Shown: positions 1 through 6,369, numbered from the stretch's first letter. The stretch: DNA of 6,464 bases from Lentisphaeria bacterium (GCA_023145395.1 JAGLDW010000512.1:1-6464); one strand, 5' to 3'. Numbers and translations: made by a program. The notes: generated from the letters alone by a model not told the origin.

Positions 1-19
1 ATGACGCCTCCTTGGCGGC

Positions 20-45
20 TTTCAATGGGGCGTAACCCATTGAAT
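20..45. repeat. Perfect 9-bp inverted repeat, 6-nt loop
   Basis: TTCAATGGG (21-29) is followed by a 6-nt loop and its exact reverse complement CCCATTGAA (36-44). Neither side is followed by a T-tract, so it is a poor fit to an intrinsic terminator. It could be a regulator-binding palindrome or an RNA hairpin at the end of an upstream gene. The half-site TTCAATG occurs again at 108-114, inside the spacer of the candidate promoter for the giant lipoprotein, which favours a regulatory role. The repeat itself is seen directly; the role is inferred. Confidence 0.55.
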
Positions 46-99
46 TGAATGAAGGTGCCTTCTACCACAGGCTTTCTGGAGGTGTCAAGCTAGCCTGCC

Positions 100-127
100 T
101 TGACGAATTCAATGAAAACATGATAGT
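100..127 (+). promoter_or_regulatory. Candidate sigma70-type promoter for the giant lipoprotein gene
   Basis: TTGACG (100-105) is separated by 16 nt from GATAGT (122-127), matching 5 of 6 and 4 of 6 consensus positions. The expected transcription start is near 134, giving a 5' UTR of about 55 nt before the ATG at 189. The spacer contains AATTCAATG (106-114), a copy of the half-site of the inverted repeat at 20-45, so a protein bound there could block or modulate RNA polymerase. This is a pattern match only. Confidence 0.4.
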
Positions 128-154
128 TTTTATGTGAAAAACTGCTGCATTTTC

Positions 155-170
155 CGGGTCTTTTGGCCCG
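155..170 (+). other. 5'-UTR hairpin just upstream of the ribosome-binding site
   Basis: CGGGTC (155-160) can pair with GGCCCG (165-170), with one G-U pair and a TTTT tetraloop. It lies 6 nt upstream of the Shine-Dalgarno sequence, where it could stabilise the messenger or affect ribosome access. Too small to be a riboswitch on its own, and not followed by a T-tract. Low-to-moderate confidence. Confidence 0.3.
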
Positions 171-176
171 ACTATC

Positions 177-181
177 AGGAG
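177..181 (+). promoter_or_regulatory. Ribosome-binding site deciding the start at 189
   Basis: AGGAG at 177-181 lies 7 nt before the ATG at 189, an ideal spacing. Together with the lipoprotein signal peptide that begins right at this ATG, it fixes the start. The nearer ATG at 182 is in another frame and would overlap the site. Confidence 0.75.
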
Positions 182-188
182 ATGGACC

Positions 189-257
189 ATGAAATATTCC
201 GTCCTTCGGGCAGCACTGACACTCGTCTTGGGTTTGTCTTTCGCCTTCGTGGCCTGC
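189..257 (+). other. Type II (lipoprotein) signal peptide and lipobox
   Basis: The leader has a basic start (MKYSVLR), a hydrophobic core (residues 8-21) and FVA-C, with Cys23 as the predicted lipid-modified residue. Phe at -3 departs from the usual Leu, but V-A-C fits. The mature N-terminus C-G-D-D has Gly at +2 and Asp at +3; Asp at +2 (the enterobacterial inner-membrane retention signal) is absent, so outer-membrane or surface placement is possible. Lol rules differ in myxobacteria, so the final location is uncertain. Confidence 0.82.
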
Positions 258-3200
258 GGCGACGACGGTGAAACCGCCATTTGGTTACGCATCGTCAGTC
301 CGGACATCGAGATCGATCAGATCAACCTGAGCTTTTTTGACAGCACCGACAGTGGGCAGCCCTTGGCAACAGAAGAGATCCCCTTGGGCCTCAGCAAAGA
401 ATACACAGCGGGTGCCACCAACCCGGAAAACCAACTCTGGATCCTCATCTACGCGGGCGAGGACGCGGAACAACGCCTGACCATCGAGGCGATGGGCTTG
501 CGCGATGGTCGAGAAGTGGGCAACGGCCAGGCGGCGGGTCTGCAATTTGAACCCGGAAAAATCATCGAGGCCTCCCATGTGCTCACACTCAGCCACGCCG
601 GAGAAGACAAAGACGGCGACGGTTTCTACACCCCACCCTTGAGCGTCTATCCCCTGGAAGACGAAGAACTAAGCCTCTACGACTGCGACGATGGCAACGA
701 AGACATTAACCCGGAGGCCCCGGAACTCTGCGACACCATCGACAACGACTGCGACAAGTCCATCGACGAAGGCTGTGGCTGCGACGTGGCGGACTCTCCC
801 CGGGAGTGCTATCCGCAATGGGCCGATGAGCCCATGGGCGGTGCCTGCACGGCAGGCACCCAAGAGTGCCTGGCCGGCACCTGGGCCGACTGCGTCGGCG
901 TGGTCATCCCCGCGCCCGAGCGCTGTGCGGATGCGGACACGGACTTTCAATGTTCAGTCTGCGGCGACGGAATCGACAACGACTGCGACGGCTTCGTCGA
1001 CATTCGAGATCCGGGCAGAAACCCGAACGTGCCCAACGACCCGGCCAATGCACTCGATCTGGGCTGTGGCGGCTGTTTCGTCGGCACATACAACGCCTGC
1101 TACACCGGCCCCCCTGGCACGCAAAACCAAGGCCTTTGCCAAGACGGCCAGGCCGAATGCCTCGACGGCACCTACGGAGAATGCATCGGTGAAGTCCTGC
1201 CCACCCTCGGCGAAGATGAACTGCCCAGTGAAGGCGACCTCTGCGACGGCTTCGACAACGATTGCGACGGCACGCGCGACGACATGGACATCTCGCCGAG
1301 CTGCACGCTAACGAGAGGCGTTTGTTTCGGAACACATCAAAAATGCGATTATTATCTCGACCCAGAACATCCCTGGGTCGATTGCAGCGTAAAGGAATAC
1401 AACGACAATGCCCTGCTGATTATCTGCGGCGGCGAAACGCCACCTGCGTGCTGCTCCGACAATCCACCGACCTGCCCTGGCTACACTCTTGAAGAAAACG
1501 ACCCGCTATTTTGCGACGGATACAACAACGACTGCGATGACGATCTGGACGAGGTCCTAAACCCCGACGGCACCCAGGCATGCCACTGCGTCAATGGCGA
1601 AACATTGCTTTGCCCCTGGGATGAGTCGGTGATGGGGATAGACCCCAACGAAGGCGAATGCAATGCCGGCGTTTACATGTGTGACAATGGTGTCTGGGTC
1701 ACTAGCCCCAGCTGCATAGAACCGGAAAATGTCGAAACCTGCGACGCCCTGGACAACACCTGCGACGGCAATACCGACGGCACCGAAGCCCGCCTTGGCT
1801 GTCCTGCAAGCCAAGAGCACGCCTATTGGCAAACCTGCGATATGGGCCAATGTATCTTCATCTGTCAAGAAGACTACTGGGACATCGATGGAGACTTAGG
1901 CCTCCAGGATGACGGCGGTTGTGAATACCATTGCACCCTCACCGACCCCATCCAAGAACTCTGCGACGGCGAGGACAACGACTGTGATCAGCTCACCGAC
2001 GCCGCCGAACTCACCGGCGTAACCGATCCCGCCCAACGACGCAGCATCATCGACAACCTTTGTCCACCACGAGTAGACGCCACGCTGGACCCGAACGGCA
2101 TCTGCACCTCACCCTACTACTGCACCTACATCTGCAACGATGAACGCGGTGACTGCATCAACCCGGACCTGACCCACCCCCTGAACGAATCCAGCGACGG
2201 CTGCGAAACCGATCTCCGGGGCAACCCAAGCCACTGTGGTGCCTGCGGCAACACTTGCGACCCCAACGAGGTCTGCAACGGCCTGTCCTGCCGTTGTGGT
2301 TCCAGCGGCCCGGACTGCGACGGCACCAACTCCGATTATTGCTGCGGCACTACCTGCACCAACCTTCTAAGCGACGAAAGCAACTGCGGCGGCTGCGGCA
2401 CCATTTGCCAGGAGGTCAACGGCACCAGCACCTGCGTCAGCGGCATCTGCACCCCGAGCTGCAATGCCAGCTGGGGCGATTGCGACGGCAACCCCAACAA
2501 CGGTTGCGAGACCTCCCTGTGGGAGGATGACTCTTGCGGATCATCCTGCACCAGCAGGCCAAACTGCAACAACAGAATCCAAAACGCCACCGGGGCTTAC
2601 TGCAATGAAGGAAGCTGCGACTATCTTCAGTGCCACAACGACCACGACAACTGCGACGGGACTCGTGCCAACGGCTGCGAGACTTACCTCTGGGACACCA
2701 GCTCTTGCGGTACCACGTGCAACACCCGAACAAACTGCAACATCGATATCCGGCATGCCAATATTGCCACTTGCAACGAGGGCTCATGCGCCTTCGCCGG
2801 TTGTCACAACGGTTACGCCAACTGCGACAACGACCCCACCAACGGTTGTGAGAAAGACATCTGGGAGACCGACTCCTGCTCCACGAATTGTTTCGGAGCC
2901 GTGAACTGCATGGTGGATGTCGAGCACGCCTCAAATCCCAGTTGCCCCAACGGCTCCTGTGCTTTCGGTAGTTGCCACTCGGGCTGGGAAGACTGCGACT
3001 TCAACATTTCCAACGGCTGTGAGAGGGCTACCTGGGCGGTGGACAATTGTGGCTCTGGCTGCGGCACCCTGCCGAATTGTAACACGACGGTGGTCCATGC
3101 CAGCGGCATCGAGTGCGCATCAGGCACCTGCGAATACACTTCTTGCATCGGCAACAACGCCGACTGCAGGGGCGGTGAGTCTGACGGCTGCGAGACCCCC

Positions 3201-4859
3201 CTGGGGACCGACATCAACTGCAGCTCCTGCGGCGACAACTGCCAGGCCGACTCTACCTGTACCAACAACGTCTGCACTTGCGACCACCTGGCCTGTGCCA
3301 GTGACTGCTGCGCATGGGGTGAGGTCTGTCACAACAACAGCTGCTGCATGCCCAATTGCACGGGTCGCGAATGCGGCAGCGATAGCTGCGGCAGTTCCTG
3401 CGGTAATTGCACACTCACGGGCGAAACCTGCAACGTCTCAGGCATTTGCGTCTGCGATTCAAGCCACGAAAACTGCGACAACAATGACGCCAACGGCTGT
3501 GAGTGCGACATCAGCGGCACCAATGTCTGCCACAACAACGCCTGCTGCACCCCCAACTGCGCAGGCAAAGAATGCGGCAGCGATGGCTGCGGTGGGTCTT
3601 GCGGCACTTGTACGCTCACTGGCGAAACCTGCAACAGTTCCGGCCTTTGCGTCTGCGACTTCAACCATGAAGATTGCGATGGTGTGTCCGCCAACGGCTG
3701 TGAATGCGACGTCAGCGGCACCAACATCTGCTACAACAATGCCTGCTGCACCCCCAACTGCTCTGGTCGCGAATGCGGAACAGACGGCTGCGGCGGGTCC
3801 TGCGGCAGCTGCGGAGCCAACGAAGAATGCACCGCGGGCACCTGTGAATGCGAGGCAAGCCACGCCGACTGCGACAACAACGGCAGCTGCGAATGCGACG
3901 TCAGCGGCCCCAACATCTGCCACAACAACACCTGCTGCACCCCCAACTGCTCTGGTCGCGAATGCGGCACGGACGGCTGCGGCGGGTCCTGCGGCAATTG
4001 CGAATCCGGCGAAACTTGCAACGGCTCAGGCATTTGCGTCTGTGACGCCACCCACGCCGACTGCGACAGCGACGGCAGCTGCGAATGCGACACCAGCGGC
4101 ACCAACGTCTGCCACAACAACGCCTGTTGCACGCCGGCCACCTGTGGAGCCAACAACTGCAACACGATAAACGACGGCTGCGGCGGCACAATGGAATGCG
4201 GCGGATGCGACGCGGGCGAAACCTGCAACGCGGGCACCTGCGAATGCGACGCCAACCACGCTGACTGCGACAGCAACGGCAGCTGCGAATGCGACACCAG
4301 CGGCACCAACGTCTGCCACGATAGCGCCTGCTGCACGCCGGTCGACCCCTGCGGGGCGGGCATTTGCGAGTGGGCTTCAGACGGCTGCGGCAACCTCGTG
4401 GACTGCGGCGGCTGTGGCGCGGGAGAAACCTGCAACGCGGGCACATGCGAATGCGATGCCACCCACGAAGACTGCGACAGCAACGGCAGTTGCGAATGCG
4501 ACACCAGCGGCACCAGCTTCTGCCACCTCAGCAGCTGCTGCACCCCCGACTGTTCTGGCAAGGACTGCGGAGACGACGGCTGCGGTGGAACCTGCGGCTC
4601 CTGCGTGCCGGTTAACGAAGTGTGTAATGTCTCGGGTCAATGCGTCTGCGCCCCCAACATGGCCAACTGTGACGGGGAGGAGGCCAACGGCTGCGAGATC
4701 AACACCAGCACCAGCGCCGATCACTGTAGCGGCTGCGGCTTGGCCTGCGAAACCGGCTTCGGGTGTGCAAGCAGCGCTTGCGCCTGTTCAAACAACCCGG
4801 ACTGCAACGCCTGGCAATCGGACTGGGTCTGCACCGACGATGTTTGCACTCCTCCTTAA
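189..4859 (+). CDS. Giant Cys-rich repeat lipoprotein with MopE-type motifs
   Basis: A predicted exported lipoprotein of 1556 residues; the biochemical role is unknown. Residues 1-22 are a signal peptide ending FVA before Cys23. Residues 24-138 form a non-repetitive, probably beta-rich domain that I do not recognise. DKDGDGF (140-146) and DCDD (165-168) open the first MopE-type unit (Pfam 'putative metal-binding motif', PF11617, from memory); C-D-x-x-D-N-D-C-D cores start at Cys181, 258, 352, 442, 518 and 592. Next come an NGCE-type region (about 640-764), four 57-residue repeats from Cys765, and seven 63-69-residue repeats with CCTPNC and CGxDGCGGxCGxC from Cys1052. I count about 219 Cys. 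The acidic loops suggest Ca2+ or other cation binding and the cysteines suggest disulphide-stapled extracellular rods; both are inferences. Relatives are often misannotated (for example as 'tryptophan synthase alpha chain'). The last residues (CTPP) show no sorting signal. The frame is intact. A surface structural or adhesive role is plausible but unproven. Confidence 0.93.
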   Translation: MKYSVLRAALTLVLGLSFAFVACGDDGETAIWLRIVSPDIEIDQINLSFFDSTDSGQPLATEEIPLGLSKEYTAGATNPENQLWILIYAGEDAEQRLTIEAMGLRDGREVGNGQAAGLQFEPGKIIEASHVLTLSHAGEDKDGDGFYTPPLSVYPLEDEELSLYDCDDGNEDINPEAPELCDTIDNDCDKSIDEGCGCDVADSPRECYPQWADEPMGGACTAGTQECLAGTWADCVGVVIPAPERCADADTDFQCSVCGDGIDNDCDGFVDIRDPGRNPNVPNDPANALDLGCGGCFVGTYNACYTGPPGTQNQGLCQDGQAECLDGTYGECIGEVLPTLGEDELPSEGDLCDGFDNDCDGTRDDMDISPSCTLTRGVCFGTHQKCDYYLDPEHPWVDCSVKEYNDNALLIICGGETPPACCSDNPPTCPGYTLEENDPLFCDGYNNDCDDDLDEVLNPDGTQACHCVNGETLLCPWDESVMGIDPNEGECNAGVYMCDNGVWVTSPSCIEPENVETCDALDNTCDGNTDGTEARLGCPASQEHAYWQTCDMGQCIFICQEDYWDIDGDLGLQDDGGCEYHCTLTDPIQELCDGEDNDCDQLTDAAELTGVTDPAQRRSIIDNLCPPRVDATLDPNGICTSPYYCTYICNDERGDCINPDLTHPLNESSDGCETDLRGNPSHCGACGNTCDPNEVCNGLSCRCGSSGPDCDGTNSDYCCGTTCTNLLSDESNCGGCGTICQEVNGTSTCVSGICTPSCNASWGDCDGNPNNGCETSLWEDDSCGSSCTSRPNCNNRIQNATGAYCNEGSCDYLQCHNDHDNCDGTRANGCETYLWDTSSCGTTCNTRTNCNIDIRHANIATCNEGSCAFAGCHNGYANCDNDPTNGCEKDIWETDSCSTNCFGAVNCMVDVEHASNPSCPNGSCAFGSCHSGWEDCDFNISNGCERATWAVDNCGSGCGTLPNCNTTVVHASGIECASGTCEYTSCIGNNADCRGGESDGCETPLGTDINCSSCGDNCQADSTCTNNVCTCDHLACASDCCAWGEVCHNNSCCMPNCTGRECGSDSCGSSCGNCTLTGETCNVSGICVCDSSHENCDNNDANGCECDISGTNVCHNNACCTPNCAGKECGSDGCGGSCGTCTLTGETCNSSGLCVCDFNHEDCDGVSANGCECDVSGTNICYNNACCTPNCSGRECGTDGCGGSCGSCGANEECTAGTCECEASHADCDNNGSCECDVSGPNICHNNTCCTPNCSGRECGTDGCGGSCGNCESGETCNGSGICVCDATHADCDSDGSCECDTSGTNVCHNNACCTPATCGANNCNTINDGCGGTMECGGCDAGETCNAGTCECDANHADCDSNGSCECDTSGTNVCHDSACCTPVDPCGAGICEWASDGCGNLVDCGGCGAGETCNAGTCECDATHEDCDSNGSCECDTSGTSFCHLSSCCTPDCSGKDCGDDGCGGTCGSCVPVNEVCNVSGQCVCAPNMANCDGEEANGCEINTSTSADHCSGCGLACETGFGCASSACACSNNPDCNAWQSDWVCTDDVCTPP
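606..2000 (+). repeat. Six MopE-type CDGxDNDCDG units in the lipoprotein
   Basis: Cores start at nucleotides 729, 960, 1242, 1512, 1740 and 1962, 74-94 residues apart. Between several cores lies a second familiar module of form CxxGxxxCxxGxWxxCxGxxxPxxExC (clearest before the second core, with a Tyr variant before the third). The third and sixth cores are close to canonical. Deviations: the first has T for G and K for G, the second has an extra residue between its cysteines (CGDGIDNDC), the fourth has N for D (CDGYNNDC) and the fifth has T for D (DNTC). The family was named after the Methylococcus capsulatus copper protein MopE, but the motif here is not evidence of copper binding. Acidic side chains grouped around a probable disulphide suggest a cation site. 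Confidence 0.85.
2481..3164 (+). repeat. Four tandem repeats of exactly 57 residues (171 nt)
   Basis: Units begin at Cys765, 822, 879 and 936 (nucleotides 2481, 2652, 2823, 2994), and a degenerate fifth begins at Cys993 (3165). Each full unit reads roughly CDxxxxNGCExxxW, then three Cys, then C-x4-C-x4-C, with 8 cysteines at fixed positions and an invariant Trp at unit position 14 (residues 778, 835, 892, 949). Three of the four have His right after the last Cys. No insertion or deletion separates the units although their sequences have diverged, which argues for a fixed structural period. The fifth copy keeps the NGCE-like start (as DGCE) but has lost Trp and shortens into a CSSCGDNC segment. 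Confidence 0.9.
3744..3996 (+). repeat. Near-identical 64-nt DNA blocks in units 3 and 4
   Basis: Positions 3744-3807 and 3933-3996 match at 62 of 64 bases by hand alignment. The two differences (GGA/GGC and ACA/ACG) are both synonymous. This is far closer than the flanking linkers and indicates recent duplication or gene conversion between these units. Confidence 0.8.
4062..4526 (+). repeat. Three near-identical 54-nt DNA blocks in units 5-7
   Basis: Blocks at 4062-4115, 4266-4319 and 4473-4526 start TGCGACAGC and end TGCCAC. The first two differ at 1 of 54 bases and the second and third at 3 of 54. They encode the linker CDSxGSCECDTSGT plus the following residues to Cys-His. Such identity in a stretch where other linkers differ suggests recent amplification, and this locus should be prone to slippage or copy-number change and to assembly error. 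Confidence 0.82.
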
Positions 4860-4916
4860 TCGAGGCGAGATCCAGGCGGCCGTGGCCGAAATTGTCCGTG
4901 TATCGGCCCAGTGGAT

Positions 4917-4960
4917 CCTGGTGGCGGAGTCCGCCCAGGTACTCTTCCGAACTCAAGAGT
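4917..4960. terminator. Weak convergent hairpins between the facing genes
   Basis: The gap between the two facing genes (4860-4952) holds a GC-rich hairpin at 4917-4939: CCTG and CAGG with an inner GGCG/CGCC stem, a 2-nt bulge and a 5-nt loop. Immediately after it, ACTCTT (4941-4946) pairs with AAGAGT (4955-4960), followed by TGCTCTTGTTCTCTC on the + strand. The second resembles a weak terminator for the + gene, although its stem is short and AT-rich and it overlaps the minus gene's stop codon (4953-4955). No T-tract serves the minus-strand gene. Either or both may be chance. Confidence 0.25.
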
Positions 4961-6287
4961 TGCTCTTGTTCTCTCGCTGACGGGAGGCCTTTTGAGTATG
5001 GTTGGCCTTTGTTTCCCGTGTAGGCACGGGCACCGTGGTGCCGCCTTCGATCATGACCGGGGTGTTGGTGGGCGCAGACTCGGGGATGCTGCGCAGGATG
5101 CTGTCCGGGTCCTTGACCAGCACCGTGCCGTTGGGCACGGCCCGGCCGGACTGCACGGTTACGTCTAAGCCTGCGAAGACCTCGTGTCCAAAGCAGGCAC
5201 CCAAAAAATTGGTGCCCACGGGCTGAAGCTCGCCTTCGTGCAGGACCTGGATCTCGCCTTTGGCCTTGATGTCCACCACGCGCACGAGGCTGGTCATGGC
5301 CACCTTGCGACCGAAAAGCGTACATTGAATACCGTTGATGCAGAGATCGCCTTCCGGATAGCCGGCGCAAAAAACCAGGGTTGAGTTCTTGCTGATGAAA
5401 CAATCGTGACCGATGACCGAGAAAATCACGTTGGCCCGATCTTCGATCTGCACGTTGTCGCCAAGCAGGCTGCCACGCACCAGGGCGTAAGCCCCCACCC
5501 GCACGTTGTCACCCAGCTGGCAAAACTCGAGCCGGGCCGTGGGGTGGATGTCGCAGTTGCGCCCGATTCGATTGAAGCTTTTGGCTGCCGACCACTTAAA
5601 GCCGGGCACGCGGGCACCCGAGAGAAGGCCGCCTAAGCCCGTGGCCAAAAGTCTGCCGGCGGTCCAAAACTTGCGCCCCAAAATGGTCTCGACCCAGTGG
5701 ATCTGAATGGACAGCTGGTTGGCCCAAAGCAGGTGTACCCAATGGCCGATCTCCATGACCACGCTGGAGGTCACCGGATGGTCGTAGTGACTGTAGCCGA
5801 CGATGTTGGGCGGCGTGGGTACGCCGATGACTTTCTCCTTGAACCGCGCCCTCACCGGTCGGGCCGCCGCCATCAGCTGCTTCAGCTCGGCCTCGGAGCC
5901 CGGCACCGAATCGCCCTCTAAGACGTAAAGTCGATACAGCGCCAACTTCTCGCCATCCACCTCCGCCTCATCGAGTTTTTGCAAAGGGCGAGTGCGCTTG
6001 ACCAACAAGCTCTCGGCAGGCAAACCGCAACGCAAGCCACCGCCAGCCTTGGCCTGGCGCATCAAATCATCAAAAACCCGCTTGGTGAAAAACACATCGT
6101 CATAGGTCAACACAAAGCGACGGTCCATGATCTCGGCCACCGACTCGACAAAGATCACCTCCAAACCAGCCGCAGCCATGACCCGCCGCTGAATATCAGC
6201 CAGTCGCTCATTGCCGATCATGGACTCAGACACGGGATCGCCAAAAGGCGCGATGCGCTTGCCGCTTGGGAGTACGTAAGCTTTCAT
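4953..6287 (-). CDS. GlmU-like protein: divergent nucleotidyltransferase domain plus beta-helix acyltransferase-type domain
   Basis: 444 residues, probably cytoplasmic: no signal peptide or clear membrane segment. Residues 1-80 resemble the start of sugar-1-phosphate nucleotidyltransferases (MKAYVLPSGKR; FVLTYDDVFFTKRVFDDLM at 58-76, near the usual Asp of the metal site), but the classic GxGTRM loop is absent. Residues 176-193 (VVMEIGHWVHLLWANQLS) recall the W-x-L-L-x-A-N element joining the two halves of GlmU-like proteins. Residues 241-395 carry left-handed beta-helix hexapeptides (IGRNCDIHPTA, LGDNVRVGAYALV, LGDNVQIEDRANV, GHEVFAGLDVTV), as in acyltransferases. Residues 404-444 are a polar Ser/Thr/Lys-rich tail. 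Expected activity is nucleotidyl and/or acyl transfer onto a sugar phosphate for surface glycans; the N-terminal half may be inactive or of another NTP-transferase subfamily. The start is supported because homology begins at Met1, but there is no Shine-Dalgarno site. It faces the lipoprotein gene and shares no obvious function with it. Confidence 0.85.
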   Translation of the reverse strand: MKAYVLPSGKRIAPFGDPVSESMIGNERLADIQRRVMAAAGLEVIFVESVAEIMDRRFVLTYDDVFFTKRVFDDLMRQAKAGGGLRCGLPAESLLVKRTRPLQKLDEAEVDGEKLALYRLYVLEGDSVPGSEAELKQLMAAARPVRARFKEKVIGVPTPPNIVGYSHYDHPVTSSVVMEIGHWVHLLWANQLSIQIHWVETILGRKFWTAGRLLATGLGGLLSGARVPGFKWSAAKSFNRIGRNCDIHPTARLEFCQLGDNVRVGAYALVRGSLLGDNVQIEDRANVIFSVIGHDCFISKNSTLVFCAGYPEGDLCINGIQCTLFGRKVAMTSLVRVVDIKAKGEIQVLHEGELQPVGTNFLGACFGHEVFAGLDVTVQSGRAVPNGTVLVKDPDSILRSIPESAPTNTPVMIEGGTTVPVPTRETKANHTQKASRQRENKSNS

Positions 6288-6293
6288 GTTGTC

Positions 6294-6323
6294 AGGCTAT
6301 CCGCGCCGCGACCAATCTGTCAA
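6294..6323 (-). promoter_or_regulatory. Candidate leaderless promoter of the minus-strand GlmU-like gene
   Basis: On the minus strand, TTGACA (6323-6318, perfect -35) is followed after 18 nt by TAGCCT (6299-6294), then 6 nt (GACAAC), then the ATG at 6287. A TAnnnT hexamer 6 nt before ATG places the transcription start at or next to the A of the start codon. No purine-rich ribosome site is present. An alternative -10, GATAGC (6301-6296), has a 16-nt spacer and would start transcription within 1-3 nt of the ATG. Confidence 0.5.
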
Positions 6324-6340
6324 CGAAGGAGCATGGCTTC

Positions 6341-6369
6341 TTGCCGCGCGATGCGCCTCTTGTTAGCAT
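6341..6369 (+). promoter_or_regulatory. Candidate leaderless promoter of the rightmost gene
   Basis: TTGCCG (6341-6346) and TAGCAT (6364-6369) are 17 nt apart, each matching 4 of 6 consensus positions. TAGCAT is followed by exactly 6 nt (GCGCCC) and the ATG at 6376, so transcription should begin at the start codon. The only AAGGAG nearby (6326-6331) is about 44 nt upstream of that ATG, too far to act as its ribosome site. The individual promoter match is weak; the shared geometry with the facing gene raises its interest. Confidence 0.35.

Larger units (their letters stand above)
3342..4697 (+). repeat. Seven tandem 63-69-residue Cys repeats (CCTPNC / CGxDGCGGxCGxC)
   Basis: Units begin at the CC pairs at residues 1052, 1119, 1186, 1249, 1313, 1381 and 1450. 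Order within a unit: CC-x-P-x-C, CGxDGCGGxCGxC, GETCNxxGxC, a linker xxHxxCD, then NGCEC or GSCEC, then SGTNxCHNN leading to the next CC. Each of the first six has 14 cysteines. Linkers after units 1 and 2 carry the longer ANGCEC form, those after units 3-6 the shorter GSCEC form, and the last returns to EANGCE, the same element that starts the 57-residue repeats. Units 5 and 6 have a variant middle with insertions. CxPxCxGxxCGxDGCGGxCGxC is widespread in myxobacterial secreted proteins of unknown function (from memory). Confidence 0.9.

Noticed and set aside
3..48. Possible C-terminal tail of an upstream + strand gene (stops at 33-35 or 46-48 in two frames)
   Set aside because: Only 10-15 codons are visible in either frame, with nothing to identify or choose between them, so no gene is called.
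2616..2978. C-x4-C-H motifs resembling the rarer haem c attachment motif
   Set aside because: They sit in units with eight fixed cysteines that look disulphide-bonded, one unit of four lacks the His, and no CxxCH motif was found in the protein. Haem attachment is unlikely; the His pattern is reported only as a possible metal site.
2917..4170. Long open frame (417 codons) on the + strand in another frame
   Set aside because: It overlaps the Cys-rich gene entirely, gives an Ala/Thr/Pro-rich product typical of a shifted reading of TGC/GAC/AAC-rich repeats, and has no signal peptide, domain or ribosome site. The absence of stops follows from the repeated low-T sequence.
3744..4526. Regularly spaced identical DNA blocks resembling an array of repeats and spacers
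   Set aside because: Blocks are in frame, 54-64 nt long with 125-150 nt between them, non-palindromic, and fully explained by duplicated protein units; this is not a CRISPR array.
3731..4561. Antisense open frame of 276 codons with repeated QVSP/VPLVSHSQ motifs
   Set aside because: The periodicity simply mirrors the 65-residue repeats on the other strand; composition is unlike a real protein and there is no start context.
4699..5403. Minus-strand open frame of 234 codons overlapping the GlmU-like gene's 3' end
   Set aside because: It is an Arg/Gly/His-rich shadow frame inside a gene with clear hexapeptide-repeat coding, and shows no recognisable domain.
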